Source: Phycisphaerae bacterium | GTDB taxonomy: Bacteria; Chloroflexota; Anaerolineae; 4572-78; J111 | DNA: 10,594 nucleotides | Direction of reading: 5' to 3' | Assembly (NCBI GenBank): GCA_028285035.1 | Contig: JANQQF010000091.1 | Coordinates: 1-10,594 of the forward strand | Part shown: piece by piece, positions 1 through 6,643 of the stretch | Position numbering within the stretch: position 1 is the first letter of the stretch | How the letters are laid out: each line of letters begins with the position of its first letter | Translations under genes and position numbers: made by a program | Notes under the pieces: generated by a model | The model's input: only the letters and a program-made list of their open reading frames with translations | What the model was told of the DNA's origin: nothing | The model's database searches: none

Positions 1-1
1 T

Positions 2-58
2 GAATTTGTTTACAATGTTCGCGCTCGTGGCAAGGCTTTGCTTCCTGCTCTTCTCCAC
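2..58 (-). CDS. Possible start of a leftward gene (partial, runs off the window)
   Basis: On the minus strand, bases 78 to 69 read AAGGAGGTGA, a ten-base match to the 16S anti-Shine-Dalgarno sequence. Ten bases further on is a GTG (58-56) that opens a frame with no stop to the window edge (MEKSRKQSLATSANIVNKF). Only 19 codons are visible and no family is recognisable. If real, it is a divergent gene that replaces the missing recombinase N-terminus, which would mean a rearrangement near base 80. The spacing is slightly long and the SD match could be chance. Confidence 0.25.
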   Translation of the reverse strand, partial: MEKSRKQSLATSANIVNKF

Positions 59-1229
59 TTGCTTCTTTCACCTCCTTGCTTTCCGTATTGAGCCTAAATT
101 TATAGGGGCGGATAAGCGACACTATTTTCAAGTCGATGAACAACAAGCAAGAATCGTTCAAAAGATATTCACTTGGTATGTCTTTGGCAACGAGGCTAAA
201 AAGCCAATGAGTTTATCGGCCATCGCTAAAAATCTGACTCAAGAGGGTAACAATCCCTCATCAGCTGACATCTATAAACGGAGATCAAAAAAGCGAGGAT
301 ATGGCGGTTGGTCCAGAAGTGCTGTAGGTCAAATCTTATTAAACGAGACTTATATTGGCACCTGGCATTATGGGAAATATAAGTCTATCACTGAACCCAA
401 TGGAAAGAAAAGAAAGGTTCTTCGCCCTAAAGAGGAATGGATTCCTGTTGAAGTTCCAGCCATCATTGACAAAAAATTATGGGATCAGGCTCAGAAACGC
501 CGAGCTAGATTAGCTGCTAAAAGGAACTACCAAAGGCATACTTATCTGTTATCCGGTTTTGTCAGATGTAACCGGTGTAAAAGCCCGATGCACAGCGTTA
601 TGAGTACGAGAAGACCAACACGTTATTATCGTTGTTCAGCGAGCAGCAATAAATCAATCTTGACTGAGTGTGATCTTAGAACCTTCTTCAGAGCGGATTG
701 GACAGAAAAAACTATTTGGCATAAACTGACCGAAATATTCAACGATGACAAGCTGTTAAACGCTGGTTTAGCTGTCTATCAAGAACAAATAGCTGACAGT
801 TTGAAATTCATTAAGGATGAATTGAGTCTTATTCAAGCCACAGTCGGTGATCTAGAAAAGAATCTGAATGGGCTATTTCAAGACTTCAAAGAAGCCAGAG
901 GTGAAAGACATCGCGCCCAAATAACCCTCGATATTGAACGAATTGAGAATCAATTAAATAGCCTGGAAGAACAACAGCGTAAACTACAGGCTGATGTAGA
1001 CGCAGCCGATCTATCGGAACAAGACCTCCTGACCTTGAAAGCATATGCACTGAGCGTTAGACAAGATTGGGATGTTATTAGCCATGACCTTGAAAGTCAG
1101 CGAATTCTACTGGATCGACTAGCATTAAGCGTTACACTAGACAAAAATGACCTTGGACAAAGAGTTGCATTACTTAAAATCAATTTATCTAATGAAGAAA
1201 GTGTAGTTACTGTTGCCGGAATTACCTGA
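6..1229 (+). CDS. Large serine recombinase, C-terminal part (N-terminal catalytic domain absent)
   Basis: This is the DNA-binding half of a large serine recombinase, the enzyme that integrates and excises mobile elements through a short core site. From about residue 27 the protein matches the 'recombinase' domain (VDEQQARIVQKIF, then WSRSAVGQILLNETYIGTW). A zinc-ribbon follows (C188xxC191, C210, C222), then a long coiled coil at about 255-335 and a C-terminal tail. The resolvase catalytic domain with its active-site Ser, normally about 150 residues ahead of this point, is not in the window. The first 26 residues are a hydrophobic run unlike any recombinase, so the TTG at 6 is not a believable start. 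The frame is open to the left edge. The gene is either broken near base 80 or continues in another frame to the left. Its last five codons and stop lie inside fpg, as expected if the element is integrated there. Base composition looks more AT-rich than that of fpg. Confidence 0.85.
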   Translation: MFTMFALVARLCFLLFSTCFFHLLAFRIEPKFIGADKRHYFQVDEQQARIVQKIFTWYVFGNEAKKPMSLSAIAKNLTQEGNNPSSADIYKRRSKKRGYGGWSRSAVGQILLNETYIGTWHYGKYKSITEPNGKKRKVLRPKEEWIPVEVPAIIDKKLWDQAQKRRARLAAKRNYQRHTYLLSGFVRCNRCKSPMHSVMSTRRPTRYYRCSASSNKSILTECDLRTFFRADWTEKTIWHKLTEIFNDDKLLNAGLAVYQEQIADSLKFIKDELSLIQATVGDLEKNLNGLFQDFKEARGERHRAQITLDIERIENQLNSLEEQQRKLQADVDAADLSEQDLLTLKAYALSVRQDWDVISHDLESQRILLDRLALSVTLDKNDLGQRVALLKINLSNEESVVTVAGIT

Positions 1230-2010
1230 AGTCGAAACAGTCGTACGTGGTTTGCGCGGCCCATTAGTGGGCCGTACAATTACCAAAGCCATTATTTTAT
1301 GGCCCAAAACCCTACAAACATCTGTCGATGATTTTGCCGAGCGCTTGACAGGTCAAACCATTGAAGCCATTACCCGTCGCGCTAAATATCTACAATTCCA
1401 TTTATCAAACGGAGACACCTTGCTCATTCATTTGAAGATGAGTGGGGATTTACTCGTTGAACCCGATGACGAACCTGTTCATCGTCACGTGCGCGCCATT
1501 TTCGAGCTTGATAATGAGCACCAGTTACGCTTCAAAGATATGCGTAAATTTGGTCGCGTTTATCTGGTCGATGATCCTAACACAGTGGTGGGTAAGCTGG
1601 GGCCTGAACCACTACCCGATGATTTTACGGCCGAGGATTTCAAGGCTCTTTTCAAAAAACGCAGTGGCCGTTTAAAGCCACTCCTTCTTAACCAAGAGTT
1701 TATTGCAGGCATTGGCAACATTTATGCGGACGAAAGCTGCTTTATCGCCAAAGTTGACCCACGCCGTTCAGTTGACACCTTGACTGACGATGAACTAGAA
1801 CGACTCTATCACGCCATTCGGCAAGCCCTCAACAATGGGATTATGTATAAAGGGGCCAGTCTTGATGAAGTGTACCGAGGCGGCGAATTTCAGAACCATT
1901 TTCAAGCCTATGGCCGTACAGATGAGCCTTGCTTCAATTGTGGCAAGCCTATCCATCGCATCGTTCTAGGTGGACGGTCCACCCATTTTTGTGCGAGTTG
2001 TCAAAAATAA
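1213..2010 (+). CDS. mutM: Formamidopyrimidine-DNA glycosylase (Fpg/MutM)
   Basis: Bifunctional base-excision repair enzyme that removes 8-oxoguanine and formamidopyrimidines from oxidised DNA and nicks the abasic site. The N-terminus is the family signature MPELPEVETVVRGL: Pro2 is the catalytic nucleophile once Met is removed, and Glu3 is the second catalytic residue. Further landmarks are K58 (RRAK), H73 to G78 (HLKMSG), RKFG at 111-114, the helix-two-turn-helix GIGNIYADE at 166-174, and a C-terminal zinc finger (C240, C243, C260, C263) with R255 in GGRST. At 265 residues it is close to the usual 270. The start must be the TTG at 1213, because the mature enzyme needs Pro right after the initiator and an in-frame TAG lies at 1204-1206. 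The only upstream SD-like bases are a weak GAAGAAAG at 1194-1201, so initiation may be poor. The gene overlaps the recombinase by 17 bases. Confidence 0.96.
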   Translation: MPELPEVETVVRGLRGPLVGRTITKAIILWPKTLQTSVDDFAERLTGQTIEAITRRAKYLQFHLSNGDTLLIHLKMSGDLLVEPDDEPVHRHVRAIFELDNEHQLRFKDMRKFGRVYLVDDPNTVVGKLGPEPLPDDFTAEDFKALFKKRSGRLKPLLLNQEFIAGIGNIYADESCFIAKVDPRRSVDTLTDDELERLYHAIRQALNNGIMYKGASLDEVYRGGEFQNHFQAYGRTDEPCFNCGKPIHRIVLGGRSTHFCASCQK

Positions 2011-2061
2011 AAATGTGCCGCAGGCAAGGATGCCTACGGCTGGACAGGCTAGAAGCCTGTG
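2011..2061. repeat. Two tandem hairpins after mutM (REP-like)
   Basis: The first stem pairs 2017-2026 with 2031-2040 (GCCGCAGGCA against TGCCTACGGC, one mismatch, four-base loop). The second pairs 2044-2050 with 2054-2060 (ACAGGCT against AGCCTGT, three-base loop). They fill the short gap between mutM and the hydrolase. There is no clean T-tract, so a dispersed REP-like repeat is likelier than a simple terminator. Only one copy is in this window, so repeat status is inferred. Confidence 0.55.
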
Positions 2062-2091
2062 TTACTTTCTATTTTCACAGGAGAACCAATA

Positions 2092-2784
2092 ATGACAAAG
2101 TCGTCTTTACTTCTACTACACGGTGCCCTTGGCGCTCAAGATCAGTTCAAGTATTTAGCTCCTTTGCTCGAGGATCAATTTGCGATACACCGACTCGATT
2201 TTGAAGGACACGGCACTCGCCCAAGCGACCACGATACCTTTCACAATGATTACTTTGTAGACAATGTCCAGCAATATTTGGAGGAAAACGGGCTAACAGG
2301 GGTGCAGATTTTTGGCTTCAGCTTAGGCGGCTATGTAGCTTGCACGCTAGCCAGTCGAGCGCCCGAATTGGTCAGTGGTATTATCACCCTCGGCACCAAA
2401 TTTCATTGGGATGAAGCGACTTACAGGCGCGAAACCAAGTATTTGGATGTGGACAACATCAAGACCAAAGTGCCCAAATTTGCTGATATACTCGCTAAAC
2501 GCCATACAGCTGAGGGGTGGGAGAATGTGGTCAATCGAACACAGGACTTACTGCGATCTAATGCCAAAGCTGGGGGGATCACGCCGGAATTTATGGCAGG
2601 CCTAACCCAACCTGTTCGTGTCATCATTGGTGACCGCGACCACACCGTTCCCCTGGAAGAGGCGGGCACTATCTACCAAGCCTTGCAACAGGGACAATTG
2701 GAAATTCTTCCCAACACCCCCCACCCTTTCGAAAAGGCATCAATGGAGCGGCTGGCGGTGTCAATCCGAGACTTTTTTAAGTAG
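2092..2784 (+). CDS. Alpha/beta hydrolase fold protein
   Basis: Small cytoplasmic serine hydrolase of the alpha/beta fold, 230 residues. The triad can be read directly. The nucleophile elbow is GFSLGG with Ser77, the acid is Asp183 in IGDRDHTVP, and the base is His211 in PNTPHPF. The HG of the oxyanion loop is at residues 10-11 (LLLLHGALGAQDQF). A lid-like insert at about 105-165 is rich in charged residues. The start is the ATG at 2092, chosen because CACAGGAG at 2076-2083 gives a good ribosome-binding site; an in-frame upstream ATG at 2059 lacks one and would begin inside the hairpin repeat. The substrate cannot be told: MenH-like, esterase and epoxide-hydrolase-like enzymes all share this pattern. 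It may be read through from mutM. It converges on cimA, which ends 49 bases downstream. Confidence 0.9.
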   Translation: MTKSSLLLLHGALGAQDQFKYLAPLLEDQFAIHRLDFEGHGTRPSDHDTFHNDYFVDNVQQYLEENGLTGVQIFGFSLGGYVACTLASRAPELVSGIITLGTKFHWDEATYRRETKYLDVDNIKTKVPKFADILAKRHTAEGWENVVNRTQDLLRSNAKAGGITPEFMAGLTQPVRVIIGDRDHTVPLEEAGTIYQALQQGQLEILPNTPHPFEKASMERLAVSIRDFFK

Positions 2785-2795
2785 AACGAAGAACA

Positions 2796-2818
2796 TAGGA
2801 TGTGCACAACACATCCTA
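2796..2818. terminator. Hairpin between convergent genes, possible bidirectional terminator
   Basis: A perfect 9-bp inverted repeat (TAGGATGTG at 2796-2804, CACATCCTA at 2810-2818, loop of five) sits between the ends of the hydrolase and cimA. Read on the minus strand, the stem is followed by a T-rich stretch (TGTTCTTCG), which fits termination of the cimA transcript. On the plus strand there is no T-tract. The sequence also resembles short dispersed palindromes, so a repeat is an alternative. Confidence 0.45.
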
Positions 2819-2832
2819 CGTCCTACGAATTA

Positions 2833-4389
2833 CTACCCAATCACCAGGGCATATTCCAAACTATCAACCAACGCTCGCCAACTGGCTTGCGTAATGTTCG
2901 GCGAAGCGCCGATCGTGGACCAAGTTCGGTTACCCATACGCGAGTCGATAAGGACCCGGGTGGTAGCGGCTGTCGCGTTATCCCCATCCAAAATACGAAC
3001 CTTGTAATCGGCCAGTTTTACGGCCTTTAGTTGCGGATAAACGTCAATTACAGCCTTACGTAAAGCTTTGTCAAGGGCATTGACGGGGCCATTCCCTGAC
3101 GCAGCTGTATGCATAATTTGGTCATCAACTTTGATTTTGACGGTCGCTTCGGTCGAAAACTCACCGTTTTTACGTAGGAGCTGCATCACGCTCATATCCA
3201 ACACCTCAAACGCCGCTTGATATCCCGGCAGCGTCCGACGCATCATCAATTCGACCGACGCCTCAGCCGCTTCAAAGCTGAAACCCTGATATTCCAACGC
3301 TTTAATTTCAGTCAGCACCTGCCCCAACTGATCTCGGCTCAAACTCAAGCCAAAGCTATCCATCAACTCTTTCATATTCCCTCGCCCAGACAGTTCCGAG
3401 ACGACGGAGCGGCGCTCGTTCCCAACCAAGGCAGGATCAATGTGTTGATAGCTAGCGGGGTTGCGGAGCATCGCGGCGACATGGGTGCCACCTTTGTGAG
3501 CGAAGGCGCTAGTGCCAACGTAGGGCAAATGGTCATTGTGATCAAGATTGGCAACCTCCGCCACAAAGCGGGAAACATCACGCAACTTAGCCAAATTCTC
3601 ATTACTCACACACCGCTTACCCATTTTGAGCTGCACATCAGGGATGATTGAGCAGAGATTGGCATTGGCTACCCGCTCTCCATACCCATTGATGGTGCCC
3701 TGTACCTGCACCACCCCTGCTTTGATGGCAGCCAGCGAGTTGGCCACACCACACCCTGCGTCATCATGGGTGTGAATACCGATTTTGGTATCCCCCATCT
3801 GAGACATCACGGCTTGGGTGATTTCCTCGATTTCCCACGGCAACGAGCCACCATTGGTATCACACAACACGACGATGTCCGCTCCATTGACCGCAGCCGA
3901 ACGCAACGTCTCCAAGGCGTATTCTGCATTGGCCTTGTAGCCATCAAAGAAATGCTCGGCATCATAAACCACTTCTTTGTCCTGCTCAGTACAATACTTG
4001 ACGCTATCACCAATCATCGCTAAATTCTCTTCCATCGTCGTTTCTAGTACGTCGTGGACGTGGAGGTCCCAGCTTTTACCAAAAATAGTGATGACGGGCG
4101 TACCAGCCGCAAGCAGGGCTGTGATGTTGGGATCATCAGCGACCTTAGAATTTTTGCGACGGGTGCTGCCAAAGGCCGCAATTTTCGCCTGCTTCAGACC
4201 CAATGATGGGGCCCGTTGAAAGAATTCAACGTCTTTTGGGTTTGATCCCGGCCAGCCCCCTTCGATATAATGTACGCCAACGTCATCAAGCTTCTTGGCG
4301 ATTTTCAGTTTATCCTCCAGCGACAGCGACATCCCCTCCATCTGGGTGCCATCACGCAGGGTCGTATCATAAACAAAAACTTGGTCCAT
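2833..4389 (-). CDS. cimA: Citramalate synthase (CimA)
   Basis: Condenses pyruvate with acetyl-CoA to (R)-citramalate, the threonine-independent entry to isoleucine. It is a 518-residue member of the isopropylmalate/homocitrate synthase superfamily with a TIM barrel up to about residue 300. Visible motifs are YDTTLRDGTQ at 7-16 (R12 and D13 catalytic), YIEGGWPGSNPKD at 41-53, FGKSWDLHV and YDAEHFFDGYK, which separate this CimA type from LeuA. The metal ligands are IHTHDD (H206, H208). GYGERVANANL at 235-245 has Ala241 where the superfamily usually has Gly. A linker helix region (about 310-400) and a LeuA-type regulatory domain (about 400-518) follow, so feedback control by isoleucine is plausible. 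The start is the ATG at 4389, preceded by AGAGGAAG. It overlaps the stop of the enoyl-CoA hydratase gene as TAATG, which implies translational coupling. Confidence 0.93.
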   Translation of the reverse strand: MDQVFVYDTTLRDGTQMEGMSLSLEDKLKIAKKLDDVGVHYIEGGWPGSNPKDVEFFQRAPSLGLKQAKIAAFGSTRRKNSKVADDPNITALLAAGTPVITIFGKSWDLHVHDVLETTMEENLAMIGDSVKYCTEQDKEVVYDAEHFFDGYKANAEYALETLRSAAVNGADIVVLCDTNGGSLPWEIEEITQAVMSQMGDTKIGIHTHDDAGCGVANSLAAIKAGVVQVQGTINGYGERVANANLCSIIPDVQLKMGKRCVSNENLAKLRDVSRFVAEVANLDHNDHLPYVGTSAFAHKGGTHVAAMLRNPASYQHIDPALVGNERRSVVSELSGRGNMKELMDSFGLSLSRDQLGQVLTEIKALEYQGFSFEAAEASVELMMRRTLPGYQAAFEVLDMSVMQLLRKNGEFSTEATVKIKVDDQIMHTAASGNGPVNALDKALRKAVIDVYPQLKAVKLADYKVRILDGDNATAATTRVLIDSRMGNRTWSTIGASPNITQASWRALVDSLEYALVIG

Positions 4390-5153
4390 TATCTTCCTCT
4401 AAATTCAGGGTCACGTTTTTCGATGAAGGCTTGCATACCTTCCTGGGCATCTTCGGTCGCCCAGAGCGCGTAGTAGGTACGGCGCTCGAACATAATACCT
4501 TCGCGCAGGCTCAATTCGAGGGCACGCTCTACTGCCTCACGGCCAACAATCGCCGCAGTCTTGCCATAAGCCGCAATCGTCTGGGCCACTTCGAGTGTTT
4601 CTTCCATCAATTGGTCTGCCGGAATCACTCGTGCGACCAAACCCGCTCGTTCGGCTTCTTCAGCCCCCATCATTCTGCCTGTCAAAATCATATCCATCGC
4701 TTTAGCTTTACCGACCAACTTTGTCAACCGCTGCGAACCACCCATTCCGGGAATCAAGCCCAGTTTGATTTCAGGCTGGCCAAATTTAGCAGTGTCTGCG
4801 GCATAAATTAGGTCACACATCATCGCCAATTCACAGCCACCGCCGAGCGCATAGCCGGACACTGCTGCAATTTTCGGTGTGCGTAGGGCTGTGAAACCAT
4901 CCCAGCCAACAAAGAAATCTTCGTGGAACATATCCATATAGGATTTCGACGCCAGCTCTTTAATATCAGCCCCAGCCGCAAACGCCTTTTCAGAGCCGGT
5001 AATGACAAAACATCCTACATCAGGATTACGATCCAGCATCTGCATCGCCGAGACCATCTCAGACATCATTTCTGAATTCAGGGCGTTCAACGCTTTTGGC
5101 CGATTGAGTCGGACAACAACGACACGTCCGTGTTTTTCGATTAAAATGCTCAT
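4389..5153 (-). CDS. Enoyl-CoA hydratase / crotonase family protein
   Basis: Crotonase-fold enzyme, 254 residues, most like short-chain enoyl-CoA hydratase, which adds water across the 2,3 double bond of enoyl-CoA thioesters. Both catalytic glutamates are present: E108 in GGGCELAM and E128 in [12 protein letters not shown]. The oxyanion-hole segments are [12 protein letters not shown] (about 56-67) and GYALGGG (100-106). Having both Glu argues for a true hydratase rather than a decarboxylase or dehalogenase relative, but the acyl substrate is unknown. The start is the ATG at 5153 (MSILIEKHG), with GAGG at a suitable distance. A longer frame to 5237 would translate through the inverted repeat and has no ribosome-binding site. 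The stop codon shares a base with the cimA start, so these two are surely co-translated. The upstream reductase gene is separated by about 90 bases that contain a hairpin. Confidence 0.92.
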   Translation of the reverse strand: MSILIEKHGRVVVVRLNRPKALNALNSEMMSEMVSAMQMLDRNPDVGCFVITGSEKAFAAGADIKELASKSYMDMFHEDFFVGWDGFTALRTPKIAAVSGYALGGGCELAMMCDLIYAADTAKFGQPEIKLGLIPGMGGSQRLTKLVGKAKAMDMILTGRMMGAEEAERAGLVARVIPADQLMEETLEVAQTIAAYGKTAAIVGREAVERALELSLREGIMFERRTYYALWATEDAQEGMQAFIEKRDPEFRGR

Positions 5154-5190
5154 TCTGTTTACCTCGTCTTGGTGTTTAGTTGTTTCATAT

Positions 5191-5237
5191 GTGATACGTG
5201 ATGCGTGATTCTTTAGGCAACACGCATCACGTATCAC
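5191..5237. repeat. 17-bp perfect inverted repeat (REP-like hairpin)
   Basis: GTGATACGTGATGCGTG at 5191-5207 is exactly complementary to 5221-5237, with a 13-base loop. Within each arm, GTGATACGTGATGCGTGAT is itself a near-tandem of a GTGATRCGTGAT-type unit. It lies between the reductase stop and the hydratase start on the minus strand. There is no U-tract, so it is more like a dispersed palindrome, or an mRNA processing or stability hairpin that could lower expression of the two distal genes. Confidence 0.7.
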
Positions 5238-5242
5238 TTACC

Positions 5243-6643
5243 CTATGAGTCCCAAATCGCGCCGTAGGCCGGAATACCACGGCTCTCCATCCCATAAACG
5301 ACCTTGCGAGTCAGCTTTTGGTTGGCAATACATATTACAGCTTCGGCGTCAAAGCGTTTGTAGGCTTCGTAAGCGAGTTGTACCAAATCGGGGCGACCGT
5401 GTTCGTCGGTATCCCAAATGAGCGCGTTAGGTTCAACTTCCAGAATTTCATCAACAAGGGTGTCACCATAAGTCTTACGGGCATTTCGAGTAGACCACAC
5501 CAAGTGTGAGGGCACCTCTTGCGCGAGCAAGTGGGGTAAACAGGGGCCGATTCCACTTCCCGTTGCCACATAAACCACCTTTTTGAACAGCACCTCAATA
5601 TTGGCCACACCCGCCGTCGTAATCCCCTTCACCCAAACGTGCGAAGGTTTGTCATCGATGAAGGCACCCGTCCAGTCGCCCGCCCGCGAAATCGTGAGGC
5701 GGAAGCCAGACTCGCCCGGCGCTGGCACATTAGCAAAGGAGTGCCACTCTCTCAGCGGACTACGGCTAATGGCTGTAGATGAACCTGCAAAGGGGGTTTC
5801 GCCGTAATTGAAGCGGGCCAAGGCCACGTGTGATGATGGAGTTTCAATATCAACTTTCACCTTGCGCAGGCGCAACCAGGGCAAAATGATGCTGAAGGTG
5901 ATTAAAACCAGCAGCCAGAAGCTAGGTGCGGTCAGCAAAGCATCCCACAAGGCAACCACACCCCGTTGATCGTTGGTGAACATGACAGCTTGCGCCCAGA
6001 ACAAAAGGAGTGAGGTCCAGCCACCAAAACGATGGGTCAGCTCAAAGTTGTTGTGGTATTTAGCGCGAACTCCAGGAAGGGCCATCACCACTAGCAGGAT
6101 AAGCAAGGCCAACAAGCCATAAGTCACTGCAATCGTGCCTAATGACACGCCTGGCAAACTATTCGCCCAATGGTAGGTCAGCGAGCCAACAAAAATTGTG
6201 AACCAAATCGTGCCGACGACGGCCCCACCACTATGCAGCCCACCAAAGTGGTAAACTTTACCCAAGCCCCAGCGAATAGACAGCGGCCAGCTTGTCGGGG
6301 CGCGGGTCGCGAGCCAGAAAAGGAAGTTAATCACGTACTGCTGACGAATGATGATGGCCAGCGTAAAGTTAGCAACCACCAGATTCGACAACGGAACAAG
6401 AGCGATGCTTTGGCTGGTAAACCAATTGGCTTGAAAAACACCATACGCCAGAATGGCCAGATTGACCACGGCCACAAGTGCCACTAAACGGCGATATTGG
6501 GACATGGTGTAATGATTTAGCCATCGACTAAGCACCCCACCTTGAGGGGGCAGTGTGACATCATTGTTAGGCGCGAGTACCTCAGCCTCGACTTGCTCGC
6601 GGGGCAGTTCAACGTTGCCGTAAGGCAGTGTATTCATTGTCAT
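5243..6643 (-). CDS. Six-helix membrane protein with FAD/NAD(P)-binding reductase domain (TmpL C-terminal-like)
   Basis: 466-residue inner-membrane reductase-like protein. Hydrophobic segments are at about 53-70, 81-99, 137-157, 166-190, 207-223 and 238-256, giving six helices with both ends predicted cytoplasmic. The C-terminal part resembles ferredoxin-NADP+ reductase/ferric reductase domains: EWHSFANVP (299-307) sits where the flavin-binding HPF-type motif occurs, YVATGSGIGPCLPHLL (358-373) is the nucleotide-binding Gly-rich loop, and the chain ends in an aromatic/acidic tail (AIWDS). Candidate heme ligands are H132 and H137 before helix 3 and H204 before helix 5, all on the predicted cytoplasmic side; the two-heme spacing of NOX/FRE proteins is not present. 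The start ATG at 6643 overlaps the stop of the adenylation gene as ATGA; a second ATG at 6637 is possible. The pairing with that gene matches fungal TmpL split in two. Substrate and electron acceptor are unknown. Confidence 0.85.
   Translation of the reverse strand: MTMNTLPYGNVELPREQVEAEVLAPNNDVTLPPQGGVLSRWLNHYTMSQYRRLVALVAVVNLAILAYGVFQANWFTSQSIALVPLSNLVVANFTLAIIIRQQYVINFLFWLATRAPTSWPLSIRWGLGKVYHFGGLHSGGAVVGTIWFTIFVGSLTYHWANSLPGVSLGTIAVTYGLLALLILLVVMALPGVRAKYHNNFELTHRFGGWTSLLLFWAQAVMFTNDQRGVVALWDALLTAPSFWLLVLITFSIILPWLRLRKVKVDIETPSSHVALARFNYGETPFAGSSTAISRSPLREWHSFANVPAPGESGFRLTISRAGDWTGAFIDDKPSHVWVKGITTAGVANIEVLFKKVVYVATGSGIGPCLPHLLAQEVPSHLVWSTRNARKTYGDTLVDEILEVEPNALIWDTDEHGRPDLVQLAYEAYKRFDAEAVICIANQKLTRKVVYGMESRGIPAYGAIWDS

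Noticed and set aside
6..83. Signal peptide or membrane helix at the recombinase N-terminus
   Set aside because: The hydrophobic run appears only because non-recombinase DNA is read in this frame; serine recombinases are soluble.
3217..3651. 144-residue plus-strand open frame opposite cimA
   Set aside because: It mirrors conserved cimA codons and shows no domain or start signal.
4203..4811. 202-residue plus-strand open frame opposite cimA and the enoyl-CoA hydratase
   Set aside because: It is antisense to two strongly conserved genes, has no ribosome-binding site and its protein is Cys/His/Phe-rich without any family motif.
5154..5237. N-terminal extension of the enoyl-CoA hydratase to an ATG at 5237
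   Set aside because: It would translate the inverted repeat. The family starts at MSILIEK, which has a proper ribosome-binding site.
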